A DNA stretch of 64,000 nucleotides from Tamarix chinensis (taxonomy: Eukaryota; Streptophyta; Magnoliopsida; Caryophyllales; Tamaricaceae), in contig CM060173.1 in NCBI GenBank assembly GCA_030549775.1, forward strand, positions 558,001 to 622,000, given 5' to 3'. Position numbers and translations under genes: made by a program. The notes beneath the pieces were generated by a model, which worked only from the letters and a program-made list of their open reading frames with translations, did no database searches and was not told the DNA's origin. Positions 46,361 through 59,657 of this stretch are shown in pieces; position 1 is the first letter of the stretch, and every line of letters begins with the position of its first letter.

Positions 46361-47039
46361 TATTTCAATTTCACGATTACTGTTTTTCCTTTATAATCAT
46401 CACAAAAATTCCATTTATTTATCTCAAAGGGGAGATCATCCTTGGACACAAAGGTACACCGGTCGCACCGATGCATATAAGCTACTGAGTACCCTTCAAC
46501 TATCAACCCAATGATGTAGAGGTACCTTCATCGTACTGGTGTATACAACTACTCAGTACCCTACCGATAAGGACACCTAATCCATAAGTATGCATACCCT
46601 CTAAGTAGGTCCATAGAGCTAGATAGAGTAAGATATAGGGCCTAGTTGGGGCATAAAGGCACACCAACAAATACCAGAATAACTGTGGGCTAAACCACGT
46701 CTTTAGGGTAGTAACCCCTAAAGAGCCACCATTCCTGATCTCGAAATCTTTCACTTTAACTATTAATGTCTTAATTAAGGCGATCACAAAAAGTACGACA
46801 ATCAGATACTTATTCACTTTTAACCATTATGATATCATTAGGTATTCCTTATTCATACGGTTATCCAAGATAACTTAGAGGAATCATTAAGGCCATCATA
46901 ATCTCATCCGATTCCGATTTAGGATCCATTCTTATGATACTTACTAATTGTCAAATACCTTTATCTTGCTATTCAGTGTTACTTGTGTCTTATTACGAAA
47001 CCCCGTTATCACAACGACATATTCGATACGGGTTACCGA

Positions 47040-48115
47040 TTTACCCCTTACTGGTATAATTACTAAGTCATCCCTTCTTTACTTGCCAATTTACCATATT
47101 ATCCTTCATGTTACATAATTACCAAATTATCCCTTACTCCGTTTAGATTACCAACTTATCTCCTACAATTATTAGGTCACCAAATTGCCCTTCATAATTG
47201 TTAAACTTATCATATTTTCATTTGGTTGGTTAGATTACCAAATTGCCCTTCTCCTTTGTTATAATTACCAAAATGCCCCTTAGTTGGTCAAATTACCAAA
47301 TTACCCTTTTCCATTATCATAATTACCAAATTGCCCTTCTCTATCATCATACTTACCAAATTACCCTTCTCCATTATCATAATTACCAAACTACCCTTTG
47401 GTTGGTTAAATTACTAAATTGCCCTTCTCCGTTATCATAATTACCAAACTGCCATTCTTCATTATCATAATTACCAAATTACCCTTCTCTATCATCATAA
47501 TTACCAAATTGCCCTTCTCCATTATCATAATTACCAAACTATCCCTTAGTTGGTTAAATTACCAAATTACTCTTTAGTTAGTTAAATTACCAAATTGCCC
47601 TTCTTCATTATCATAATTACCAAACTACCCTTTAGTTGGTTAAATTATCCAATTACCCTTCTCCATTATCATAATTACCAAATTACCCTTTTCCATTATC
47701 ATAATTACCAAGTTACTCTTTAGTTGGTTAGATTACCAAATTGTCCTTCTTCATTAGCATAATTACCAAGCTACCCCCTTTAGATGGCTAAATTACCAAA
47801 TTATCCTTCTCCATTATCATAATTGCCAAATTTCCCTTCTCCATTTTCATAATTACCGAATTGTCTTTCTAATATTATAATTACCAATTTATGCTTCTCC
47901 ATTGTTATAATTACCATTTTACCCTTCTCCATTATTATATTTACCATCTCACCCTTCTCCATTATTATAATTACCATCTCACCTTTCTCCATTATTATAA
48001 TTACCAATTTACCATTCTCTTCCAAAATTACCATAATACCCTTTTACTAAATTACCATAATACCCTTTTACTAAATTACCATAATACCCTTTTACTTACA
48101 AAATTACCATTTTAC
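47040..48115. repeat. Minisatellite in the solo LTR, about 30 bp, about 35 copies
   Basis: The unit is CTTCTCCATTATCATAATT then ACCAAATTGCC with an alternating TTTAGTTGGTTAAATT variant. It is the reverse complement of the array at 37240-38150. Confidence 0.9.
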
Positions 48116-48769
48116 CCTTTACTACACCACTTTGATTTAATTATCATCACTACATGAAATATTAATATTGATACTTCATTCTCATCATCCAACTCCACCA
48201 ACTATTATATTTCAACATAATACTCATTAGCACCCACACATATTAGGCCACACTCTTATACAAGACATATTACTAAAATGCCTCTAGGGCTCACAATAAT
48301 ATTATTGATGCATTAATGGTCACAATAACATAATACATCATGGATAAATACTTAACATTTCCATTAATAACCAAACTTCTTTCTTAAACATTATTTCCAC
48401 AAATGGCATATAAACTAGCATGCTTTCCTTTTTATCAATCAATACAAGCAACTACACATATTATAAAAACAACATATATCATGTATAATAACACGTTAAA
48501 ACCCTAATGTGCTAACATACATTTATCTATACGTTTAAATGGGGTTTAATGATTACCTTAATTCCCGCAAACATTGAAACTTACGGGTATCCCCATTAAA
48601 GATTCAAGCTTTGATTAGCAAAACTAATACCTAAAAACAATATCAATACTTATCATATTAGAAATAAGAAAACCAAAAGCATAAGACTTTGTAAAACTTA
48701 ATTAATAAAATATTTAACTTAAATATTATTATACTTTAAAATTTATTAACCAAATTAAACCAAGGAATG

Positions 48770-49930
48770 CAGCAGCTCACACTGCTCATGTAGCATGAGC
48801 TGCATGCAAAGTAAGGGAGGAAAGGGTCGAAGGGGGAGCTAATTTTAGGTTAAGGTTATGGGGCTAGGAAAGAGGGCAGGTGGGGGAGATTTAGGGGAAG
48901 GAAAGGGTACAGGGGTGGAGAGAAAGTGTAGGTGGTGGTCGGGGATGGGTTGTTGGCGGCCAAGGGCGGCACTGAGGCTGCAAAGGTGGTAGCAGAGGTG
49001 GAGGTGGCTGAGAAGGGAGGAAAAAGAGAGGAGGAAAATGTGGGGGTGAGGGGGTTTGTCTCGGCTAAGGGAGGCGAGGGGTGGTAGGGGAGATTGTAGG
49101 GAGGGGTTTAGTGGTTCAGGCGGTGTCAAAGGCGGCGAAACGGCGGTGGAAGGAGGAGTTGTAGTGTGGCTACCAAGAAGGAAGGAAAAGAAGAGGAGAG
49201 GAAGGAGGTGGGATGTAGGGTGGCTCGAGGGGTGGTGTGGTGGTGTAGGGATGAGTTAGAGGGTGGAACAAGGTGGTGTAGGTGGTTGGTGAGGCAGAGG
49301 TAGTGGTGGAGGGGCTGTGGTGCAAAAACAGGGAGGTTTGGGATGAAAGGAGAAGAAAGTAAGAGGAGGGAATCGAGAGGAGGTAAGGAAGCTTGAGAAT
49401 GGCCAAGGGAGGGGATGTTGAGGAGAAGAAAAAGGAGAAGGAGGGGAAGAGGCATAGGTGGCCGGGTCGGGCAGTTGCAAGGTGGTAGGGAGGTGGTCGA
49501 GTGGCAGGGAGAGGGAAAGGAAGAAGAGGGAAAGATAGGTCATTTGTGGCTGGGGGGTGTAGGGATGGTTTGATATGAAATGGGGAAGAAAAGGACGGGG
49601 GAGAGAGAGGGAGTGGTAGGGAGGTAGGTGGGTTGCATGCAGGGTGGTCGGGCATGGCGGAGGAAGGGAGGAAGAAGGGAGGCCATGTGAGGGAAAAGAA
49701 AGGTGTGCGTGGGTCAGCCCGGTCGAGGAGGGAAGGAAAGGAAAGAAAAGAAAAGAGATTGCGCTAGGCGACGACGCGCGAGAGAAGAAGGAAGGAATAA
49801 AGTGGGTCAGCAGCCTAACTCGCAGGGGGGAAAGAAGTAGGCCAGGGCCTGGCGGCTCGAAGGAAAGAAAAAGGAAAAAGAAAGAAAGGAGAAAGAAAAG
49901 GAAAAGGGGAAAAAGGAAAAAGGAGAATAG
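48770..49930. other. G-rich, purine-biased block of the solo LTR
   Basis: More than a kilobase of GGTGG/GGAGG-rich DNA ending in GGAAAAAGAAAG tracts, before the AT-rich end. Overlapping Pro/Ser-rich frames on the minus strand are composition artefacts. Confidence 0.6.
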
Positions 49931-50242
49931 GGAAAATAAGATAATTTAATTTATAAAATAATATAATGTAATATTTTTGGTAGATAAATACATTTAATAA
50001 TTTAATTTAATATATGGGTTTAAAAAGGTTAATTTTATGAAAAATATTGGTTTGGGAATTTATTAAAAAAAATGAGCATAATTAATTAAAAAGTATTTAT
50101 TTTAATTGATTAAATATTCATATCCAATTTTATATACTCAAAGGTCCATAACATAATTAAATTAAATAGATTTAAAAGCTAATTTATCCCAAATAAAAGT
50201 TATTTATTAAATTATATGCTTTTAAAATTTTGGGAGATTACA

Positions 50243-52439
50243 GGGGGCTCACTCGGAAGTCAAAAGGGAACCCACACACATTCTTTATCAACATTAGGAA
50301 GTTTGCATCCACCAGTGACGCTAGTGAGACGATCCCTTATCCTTCTAATATACCTATGCTATAGGTATCCATCACCTCCTCCGAAGTGGCCAAGTTCACG
50401 ATCCCAGAGCATTCGTTGAAGTTATCGCCTCAAGACCACTAGAAGGAGAAGTACATTATTTGGGATTTAAATCAAATTCCCTCTCCAATGTTTCAACAAT
50501 CATTTCGTATGACAAGTTAAGCCTTGCCTATATGAGAAAAATAGTAAACAAAAGAATGAGCTAGTTAGAAAACTCACAAATAAATCACGATCAACGACTC
50601 TTTAAACCTTTGTAACCTAAATAATATAAAGATGGATAGTCAAAGCGTCTTTTCTTTTCTTATTGTCTTAAAGGGGGGAAATCTCTGAAATGAAAATGTT
50701 CAAGGAACGATCGTGCCTTGTAAAAAAAATGACCATAAGTAACTAGCCAACTATTTAGGCCACAGTTCACCTTGTAAAGGTCTAGTAAGGCCTTCCACAA
50801 CTTTATTCACAGAGATCGTTATCGTGCCATACACTCCACGAGACAAGGCTTTGGACTTAGGGAGTAAGGGGCCTAATTGTATGAGAAAAACCTAGCCTTT
50901 CAGCCTAACTTATAAAAACAAAACCCAAAAAGTTCCTTATACTCTAGGCAACCCATGACCTTACTAGGGTGTTCCCGTCATCATGGTTGATTCAACCCCA
51001 TATCATACCATCATGAATGAAGATTACGATTGATTCAAACATTAGTTATCATCAACTTTGTTTGAACATGACCGAACTCCTCCCAATTTTCCAACACTAA
51101 TCACCTCTAATGATGGCCTTATTCTACCTCATGTGATATTACATTATGAGCCATTACCTTCATAAATAGTGGAGTCGCAAGGCCCCCTCTAAAAGAGGGA
51201 ATTTGGCTAATTTAAGCAATTTATCAAGCAAACATATCTCACAAATCACTCTAAACAATCTACTTCTAACTCCTTTGTCTCTAAGCTATTTTTATTTGCT
51301 ATGGCTTGAAAGATACCCTTAAAAATGTGATGTGGAAGAATCCACTTCATTTTTAATTTTTCTTGTCATCCTAAACATATGCCTAAGGTATTTTAAGCTT
51401 AATTTTGATCAAGAGAGAGCCACATTATAAAAGGTGTGTTAATCTTACATCAAGAAGGCTCTTTTCACATTAATGAATTTCTCTAAGCTATGAAGCTACA
51501 ATATGCTTCTAACTTGGATAAAATTAATTACCTATTAAGGGTAGCCATACAAGGGCTGAATGGCATGCCATGCAAGCCAAACTAGTGACCAACCTTTCAT
51601 AGTTTGTTCAACTCCTAACAATTAGCAAAAACCATTTTTTAGGAACCTTAGGCCACGAAAAAGGAGAGGCAAGAAGTACAATTCAGGCTTAGGGTGTTGG
51701 AGATGATCAGAAGGCTTTGCAACATATTTTTTAGCAGCCAAATCAGCTACTCGTGGACAATAACTAGGCAATAAAGAACCAACTGGTTAATGGGGTTATT
51801 TGCCCATTATGGGCTAATTTTTTTTTACAATTTTAGTAAGTAGTCGAGGGGAGGTGATGGGTGGTCTTTTATTTCTTATAAACTCTCCAAGGTTAGATCA
51901 CTAATATTGGGAGCTGATTTTCTTCATGTATTTTTTGACAATTAGCTATAGGGGAAGTGTTAGAAGCTGATAATCCTTTTGTCAAGTTTGAACTAGTCAG
52001 TTGAGTTGTGTTAGAGAACTAGTTAGTTGTGTTATGTAACCAAGTCATCCCTAGGAGGTTGAGATGGTCATTTTGTAACTTGAGGAACCTAACACATCCC
52101 TTGTATATGTGTTAGTTCCTACTCAAAGAAAGGACCCGACCCTTTGGCATGATCTTGATTTTTGAAAATCAGTAACCACTCAAGGTATAGTGCATAACTT
52201 TACTTTATTCTCTAAAAATCTTACATAATTTATGTCAAGTGTTAAAACCTTGATTGGTTTATGTAAGTGCTTAATTTTGGAGGGGTTTCAAGATTAAGTT
52301 CTACTCATTCTTCTCACCTCTCTTCTGATTTTTTATTTTTGTTGGAATCTCACCCAACTCCATCATCAACACTTATCATGACCCAATTTGCTAAGTCATA
52401 TGCATCAAAATGTCTTTGGCTAGGGACCTTGAACCCATT
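50243..52439. other. No intact gene; possible copia-type LTR fragment
   Basis: AT-rich with stop-bounded short frames. At 51952-51970 the word AGGGGAAG sits directly before TGTTAGAAGC, a layout like the polypurine tract and start of a Ty1/copia 3' LTR, followed by TAGTTAGTTGTG-type sequence. No matching end or coding domain was recognised, so this is weak. Confidence 0.35.
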
Positions 52440-55400
52440 TGTAATACCTCATTTTTAACTAGTTCTAATTATGTGTACTTATTTACATAAATGATTGTAG
52501 AATATTTTATAGCCTCGAGATTATTTTGGGTGATTCTATAGTAATTGCGATTTTTGTTGATAGATGCACTTTGCTTATAAAATATTATTTATATATATGT
52601 GAAATTTTAAGTTAAACCTTGTAAAATATTCTTATAAAATTTTATTTAGGTCCTAAATGCGTTTAAATGTAAATCTAGAAATTTTGGTTTAATTTTATTT
52701 GTGTTTGTTATACCTTTTGAATTTTATATGCAAAATATATAATTAAGGTATGCTAGATAAATATCATATCAAATGTGTGTTAAAATTTATGAAAAATTTT
52801 ATTTAGGTTTTAAATGAGTAAATAAGATGGCCGGGAAAGTTTCATGATTTTAGGAATAGTTTTGGTATTTATGTTAGTAATTACCTTATAAGCTTGTTAG
52901 TTAACCGTCATTTCAATATTTTATATATATCAAATCTTTTTTTAATTCATAAAAGTTTATATGTGAGTTTAAAATATTATTTTAAGGATTTTCATAAATT
53001 TTCATAATTTTATGAGATTTATTTTTGTTTTTATTAATTTTATCCTCTTCATTGATATTTCCACCACTAAAAAGAATCTATAAATCCTAAAATCACTGTT
53101 CATGCACGAAATCACTTCGCTACACTTCCATGATTAGATTTTTTATCAAGTTGATCATTTTCTTATTCATTCAACCAAATTTTGAGCCAAAGTCACTTTC
53201 ATACACTTTCTACTTATGCTAGTTGTGTCACTTTGGCTTTTCTTGCACTCAGCCTTCTTCACTTGCATTCCCCATGCTTAAATCTCCGCCACCTTACACA
53301 CTTAACCACCTTGTCTTTTATCATTCAAGTGTTGAACAAGCTATCTATCCTCCTCTTGTGGCTGCATATTTTTGGTTCCTCTATTCCATATTTATACCCC
53401 ATTTGTTTTTCTTTGTTTTCATTAAGCATGTCTCTCATTTGCTTCTCTTGGTTGCTCCCCCATCTCTCTTCATTTTGGTTATTTTTGCTAAGTATTCTTA
53501 AGCTTTGTTGAGCTTATAACCAAGACCCATCCTCCTCTCTTTATTCTTATTATATTGTTTTCACTTCTAAGTTTACTTCTATCTAACCTTTATTTATTTT
53601 TAAATGAATAAAGAAGGTTAGATTTTTGGTTAAATTGTGAAGCTGTCATCTTTTATCTTCTCCTCTTGTGTCTCCATTTTTCGAAGGCATTGATATTCTT
53701 TTGGAGTTTCTTTGTGTTATTTTGCTATTTATGCTTGGAAAAAGGTAACATATATGGTCCTAATAAATATATAAAAATCATGTGCTAGCATGTTAAGAGT
53801 TTCTTATGCTATGCTTAAGTGTAATTTATGCTTTCTAGTAGTCTCATTAAAAAATATGCATGCACCATATATTGTTATTAATTTCTCTAAGTGTGTGGCC
53901 ATGCATTTTTATGTAAGGGTATGTTAAATTTATGTATTTTAAATATGTGTATGATATCATATTAATATATGGATGTTTGTGTTAAAATAGTTGTGCATGA
54001 TTACGATTTTATGTGCTAAATGGGCTTAATTGTGTTTTAGGGGCAAAATGGTATTTTTGTCACTCTTAAAAAATTATAGAATTGAAATTTTATATTAGTG
54101 CACCTATTTTAATGTTATTTTGTCATACCATAAATTTCACTTAATTCTAATAACAATTGATATTAAAGTGGAAAATTATTGAGTAAATAACATATAAGGA
54201 TATTTTGGTCATTTGTGACTTATTATGCTTAAAAGTGTGAGTAATTGGACTAGGATGACCTTAATTGATTCTTAGGTTGATCTTAGTGTTAACTTTGATT
54301 TTTGTTTGGATTGTTGACCTTATGGTCAACTTGAATAATTGAAAATAAAAGAAAAATTGTTAAGTATGAAATTAGAATCGTTGTGCATTATGTGATCTTT
54401 TATGATCACCTTATTAACATATTAATATTTAAAGTGGAAGACCTCGAGATTTGGGAATGGTTGCTCTTTAAGGTTAGCTACCCTAGAGACGAGGTAGGAG
54501 CCCTCGATTTGATTTGGTGGTTTTGTCGGATGCCTTGGCATTTCGGCTAAGGCTCTAGTCTACTCTATAGGTGACCTATGAACCCTAGAGGGGGTATTGA
54601 TACTTAAGGATTAAGTGTCCTAGGATGGGAGGATATTGTGTTGCTTTGGTGGACTAGTATGACCGGAGTACTTGTATGTCTCTGGCCTAGGTAACAAGTT
54701 GGGAGGATACTGTGTTACCTTAGTGCACCAGTATGACCGGTGTACTTATATGTCTCCGGGTTATTTTTTATCCCCTCGAGTAATTAAAATATAAATAATT
54801 GTTGTATGAGGATTTAAATGGATTGTTGTAATTTATCGATTTAGTAGTTGCCTCCGCGCACTACTTGGTTTTGGTATGTTGGTTTGATAGTTGCATTCGT
54901 ACACTATTTGGATTTGGTGTATTGATTGGTAATTATTTCAGTACTTTCCTTATCATGTTATAAGTGGAATAGATGTGGTTATTGTAAAAGGCCTTAATTA
55001 TGGTTTAGTGTTTTCCTTTTCGTGGGACAACATCGGTATAATTGGATTAATGAAATAGCTGTAATATAGTTAAGTTTGATGTGATGGACATGTGACGTAT
55101 AGTATGACATGAGTTATGGTATGAATGTGGCACTTAGCTATGGTATGTACTATTTAACGTGTTATGACATGATACTTTATGTTACCTTTTATGTGCTCCA
55201 CGTGATATTTGCATACTTAGTATTGTATATTGGTTTACTCGGTACCGTTGTATTGATGGGTTCTGTTTTATAGTCTCTTACCTATTCAATTGGTAGTATT
55301 TACCTTGTAGGAGTACTTTGAGGGTACATCTCAATGGCTTTTGGTAGGGGCTGAGAGTTATGGCTATTCGGTGTCCATTCTGGTATCTTTTGATATGAAT

Positions 55401-55670
55401 ATCTTTTGGACTGTTAGTTATAACTCTTTTGTTTAATCTTTTGTTATCAGAGTAGTTTAATATTGTAATGAAACATTTATCTTCTTCTTATCAATTGTTA
55501 TTCTTAATTTAAGTGGATAAATGTTTTAATCTTAACACTTAGTGTAAGAAAGGTAGATTAACCGGACTTATACTAAGTGTGGTGGTAACAATCTATGTTT
55601 TTATTAGTTTAGCTTCCGCAATCAACTCTTTTTAAAGAAATTTTCAAGTGTTAAAAATAGAGTTGTTACA
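52440..55670. mobile_element. Probable solo long LTR, reverse orientation, 3.2 kb
   Basis: TGTAATACCTCATTTTT at 52440 and GAGTTGTTACA at 55670. Near the right end CGGACTTATACTAAGTGTGGTGGTAACA and TTTAGCTTCCGCAATC mirror the family start. A two-copy repeat of about 80 bp lies at 54620-54765 (GGAGGATA(T/C)TGTGTT...AGTATGACCGG). Flanks CCATT and CCTTC do not match well, so the duplication is unproven. It lacks the minisatellite and the strong GC block of the longer LTRs. Confidence 0.7.
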
Positions 55671-56762
55671 CCTTCATTATTGATGCCCACACCTACGAGT
55701 CCTAACAACTAAGTCACTTCGACGTCTCTCTTTCTTTCCATTTGCACCATTTCCTGCCCTACATTATCGACTTGAGTATAAGAGTGTCCTTAAGTCAATA
55801 CCATATTAGCGTCTCTCTAGCGCTCAAAAGGTTATTGTTTATTTTTTTTAGGAGAATTAGTAGTGTCCCATTTGAATTTTACTCATACATCCATTCAAAT
55901 TGCAAGAGTCTATAGTAGTGAATACTTTATTTTGAGCGAAAAAGTATCCTTATAGCAAAAGGCAGGCAAACAAATGAAATAAGGAAAAGAAAAAAAGTAT
56001 GTCAAACCTTCTATTTGATCATGAAAAAGACTTGTATAGTAAGAGTAAGCAAATAAAAAAGGGTGCAACAAAGGTAAACAATAAATAAATAAATTGAAAA
56101 GTCCAATCATGATGATCCCTTGGTGGTAACAAAACACGGTAGTGCTTTTACCACTTTAGCTAATAGGTGTTCCATCTTAGTGTTGTTATTCTATTTAATA
56201 TAATTTATCTATAATTACAAAAATGAGGCTCTTTTGAATTTGGGGCTGTGTGACTACACTACTCATACACCCTTAAGGTTGTCTTGATGAGCGCTTTATC
56301 CATTTTGAAACAATGATCTAGCTTTTATTACGAGGATTTCAAAAATAAAAAAATATAGATAACTAGGAAGTGCAATGAATAGTGAAAAGTTTTGCTGTAA
56401 TATTTTTTAAACAATACTATTTTAGTTTAGATTACAGAAATGTAACCTATTTAAATTAAATGTTTAATATGCCATTAATAATCAGTGTGAGTTAATATTG
56501 TCAAATATATCTATACAAAATAATTGACTCAACTAATTAAAAAAATGTTTAATCACTATTAGCTATTTAATGACACCTACTTTTAGAAAATAGATGATTG
56601 AGAATAAACATTAGATAATTTGTATTATAACTTGTACGCATCATATGTTAACTATTACTAACTCGACTGCTGATTTGACTTATATATACCCTTTTGTTTT
56701 TTATTAATCCTAACCTATAGTCATAGTATGAAGTTTCATCTTCCTAATTTTATCTTACTCGA
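55671..56762. other. No gene recognised
   Basis: AT-rich, with short frames only. The last base, A at 56762, is the left host base of the Helitron insertion. Confidence 0.4.
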
Positions 56763-57387
56763 CTAGTTATATTTTCCCGTACAATGCACGGGTGATGTAT
56801 TAATTATTTATATATTATTATATAAGAGATAAATAGTTTAATAATTTAATTAATATGTAGAAGATGAATAATTGGTTGTATATGTTCAAGTAATTAATTA
56901 ATAAAATACTTAATTAATACTTGATTAATGTGTATTGTCCGACATATGTGCAGCAGATGAATAGTTATATGCATTTGTTGCATGTAGGATATGAATAGTT
57001 ATGTTGTATTAATGACATAAGATAAATAGTTATATGAATTTATTGTTCGTATAAGATGAATAGTTGCATTCATATGTTCATTAGTTTGACAATTCAATTA
57101 ATATGCAGGAGATGAATAGTTGACTGCATATGTTCAAGTAATTAATTAATAAATTACTTGATTAATATGTGTTGTTCGATATATGTGCAGCAGATGAATA
57201 GTTACATTCATATATTCAATAGTTTTACAACTCAATTAATACGCAGGAGATGAATATCATTTTGTTGTTATGTAGCGTAAGAGATGAATAGTCTGACAAA
57301 TCAATTAATGCATATGAATATTTCATCATTTATTTGACCTTAGTAATTAGTAATAATATATGGCAGTGATAATATATGATTAGTAAT

Positions 57388-57450
57388 AATATGTATAGTT
57401 TAGGCGGAAAAATTTGTCTGTATATTGTTTGCCAAACAACTCTGTTTTTA
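57388..57450 (-). repeat. Internal copy of the Helitron 5' terminus
   Basis: TTTAGGCGGAAAAATTTGTC, then AACAACTCTGTTTTTATATA parallels 58510-58570. Together with repeated interior words on both sides it suggests that the element is a tandem dimer with a worn inner end. Confidence 0.65.
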
Positions 57451-57721
57451 TATAATAACCAATGTTGTCGTTCTATTATTTTTTTTAATAATAATATATT
57501 ATTAATCATGATAATATTCATAATAGTAATAATCAAATATATTAAAATTCATTATTATCATAATAATAATTATCATTATTATATTATAAATTATGACAAT
57601 AGTAATTATCAAAATTATATAAATAATTATATTAGTATTAATTATATTAATAGTTATAATTATTATAGTTATATTAATAATAATAGTCATATTATTAATA
57701 ATACATAATAAAATTATTATT

Positions 57722-57728
57722 ATAAACA

Positions 57729-57772
<44 letters not shown>

Positions 57773-57790
57773 GATGATGATCATCATCAT
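57722..57790. repeat. (TTA)n / (GAT)n microsatellite
   Basis: About fifteen TTA units, then ATGATGATGATCATCATCAT, a short palindromic run, at the centre of the Helitron. Confidence 0.9.
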
Positions 57791-58574
57791 ATTTGATTGA
57801 TGTTAATCTAACCTTAAAAAAAAAGAAAAAAAATAATACTTCATTAAAATTAGTTATATGTATTTGCTAGTTGCATTGTATTAATGACAGTAAATGCATA
57901 TGTGTTGGTCGGCTGGTTTATGCACTTTATTTGGTGTATTAATTATTTATCAATTATTTATATATTAATATGTAGGGTATGAATAGTTTGACAATTAAAT
58001 TAATACACATGAAATTAATAGTTGATTGCATATGTTCAAGTAATACATTAAAAAATATTTGATTAATAATTTATTAAAATTAGTTGTTCAACATATATAC
58101 AACAAATGAATAGTTATATGCATTTACTACACATAGGAGATAAATAGTCACATTGTATTAATGGATATATGCATGTGAAGCAAATGAATATGCACATTGG
58201 TGTATTAATTATTTATATATTAATATGCAAAAGATAATAGTCTGACAATTCAATTAATACGCAGGAAATGAATAGTTTTCTACGTATGTTCGGATAATTA
58301 ATTAAGAAAATATTTGATTAGAAAATATATAGTTAATACTTTATTAAAATTAATTGTTTGACATATATGCAACAAATGAATAATTATATACATTTAATGC
58401 ACATAAAAGATGAATAGTTGCATTATATTAATAAATAGTTATATTAATTATTCATCTTATTAATTAGTAATAACAATAATTAGCAGTAATTTATGATTAG
58501 TAATAATGTATATAGTTTAGGCGGGAAAATTTGTATTGTCTGCTAGACAACTCCGTTTTTATATATATATAGAT

Positions 58575-59655
58575 TAGTTATATATAATATTTAAACACAA
58601 AAAAACATATTTTTGTATATTGTGAACATTATAAATAAGTTTCTAATGTAGATCTAAAAAGTCTTAAACAGTTTCTAAATGAACATATTAATGATTCAAC
58701 TTGCGAACAGAAGAATTAAACTTATCCCACCCCAACTTGGTAAATGAGACCTGCACTTAAATTATTTAATTAAAAAAATGAATCGGGTCGAATCAGCATA
58801 CGAGCCGATTCGATCCACTGCTCAAAACGCCTTAGCCGATCCGAGTATTCTCGACGCGACACTACTCAAGATCTTGGTGGTCAAACAGTGCATTTCTTTT
58901 CCGTCTTATGCTTTTTTTGTCAAATGTCGACGGACCTACGCCATCCGCCGGCGTCTTGACTTTTTGGTTAAGGGACGAAAAAAGGGAAAAAGAAAAAAAA
59001 AAGAAGAAGAAGAAAAAGCTAGGGACCACCATCCATAGTAGAAAAATATCGGACGCAATTTCTTAACGGAGGATGCAGAAGAGAGGAACCGTAGAAGACG
59101 GAAACCAAATCCGGATTTGAAATATCATCTAACTGGATTTAATAATTATCCATATGTCCGACCCCGTGATGGAATTGGACGAGTAAACAAAAACTAGCGA
59201 TGGTTCTTCATGTATCGGCTGCTTGGTCAAGGAAAAGCAAAACGCTATTCCTATTCCGCTGTTTAGCCCAAAAAAGGAGAAGAGAGCGAAAATGGCCGAG
59301 TGACTGTCGGCGTGAAGCATTTATGTGCCCTTCGGATTTCTATTTCATCTCATCCGTTTCTTCTTTTGATAGAAGTTCAGTGCAATCGTCAAGTCTCCAT
59401 CTCTCGATTCATGTAATTTCATTCCATTTTATGATATTTCATACTTCCGATCAACGTACCGTTTCTAGATTTTACCTATTTTCTTATGTTTATTTTGTTT
59501 GTACATATTGGATTTAATCGTTTGATGCTTCTTATTTGTGATTTTTGTTTTTTGTTGGAACTAGGGTTTAATTGAGGCTTTGTTTCTGTCAATTATCTTA
59601 TAGAATTTTGCTATATGTAGTTGATATGATTGATTTATGACGTATGTTTTGCGCA
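58575..59655 (+). promoter_or_regulatory. Putative host promoter and 5' UTR exon 1 with intron
   Basis: Composition becomes normal for a plant genic flank. An open frame at 58778-59038 (Lys/Glu-rich tail) is doubtful. From about 59330 the sequence is CT-rich, with a donor-like CATGTAATTTC near 59411 and an acceptor TTTTGCGCAG ending at 59657. This is the shape of a non-coding first exon and a 5' UTR intron. The transcription start is not located. Confidence 0.35.
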
Positions 59656-59657
59656 GG

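Larger units (their letters stand above)
45342..50242. mobile_element. Solo long LTR, 4.9 kb
   Basis: TGTAACACTCCC to GGGAGATTACA, flanked by GGGGG on each side (45337-45341 and 50243-50247), a perfect 5-bp duplication, though of simple sequence. No retroelement interior. Landmarks in order: TTACCGCCACACTTAATACC (45436), hairpin-type repeats (46010-46350), a 1.1-kb minisatellite (47040-48115), a G-rich block (48770-49930) and an AT-rich tail. It is the same subfamily as 34999-45061 in the opposite direction. Confidence 0.85.
56763..58573 (-). mobile_element. Non-autonomous Helitron, 1.8 kb
   Basis: Read on the minus strand it begins TCTATATATATATAAAAACG at 58573 and ends at 56763 with CTAG preceded by a short hairpin (56776-56792, CCCGT/ACGGG arms, one inner pair lost). 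The host bases are A at 56762 and T at 58574 with no duplication. The TC...CTAG ends, a subterminal 3' hairpin and insertion between A and T are the Helitron signature. There is no Rep/helicase coding, so it depends on a partner. The interior is an AT-rich repeat of GATGAATAGTTG...AATTAATACGCAGGA words and a TTA microsatellite. Confidence 0.85.

Noticed and set aside
48845..49949. Pro/Ser-rich and Gly-rich frames up to 161 codons
   Set aside because: Same G-rich LTR block in another LTR copy; no domain, and frames overlap on both strands.
51959..52170. Ty1/copia solo LTR
   Set aside because: Start and purine tract are suggestive, but no end, duplication or second copy was found; kept only as a note on the gene-free stretch.
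55436..55460. TTGTTATCAGAGTAG, resembling a tRNA-iMet primer-binding site
   Set aside because: It lies about 220 bases inside the LTR rather than just after its end, and one key base differs.
57376..57729. Asn/Ile/Tyr-rich frames of 75-110 codons
   Set aside because: Direct translation of AT microsatellite inside the Helitron.
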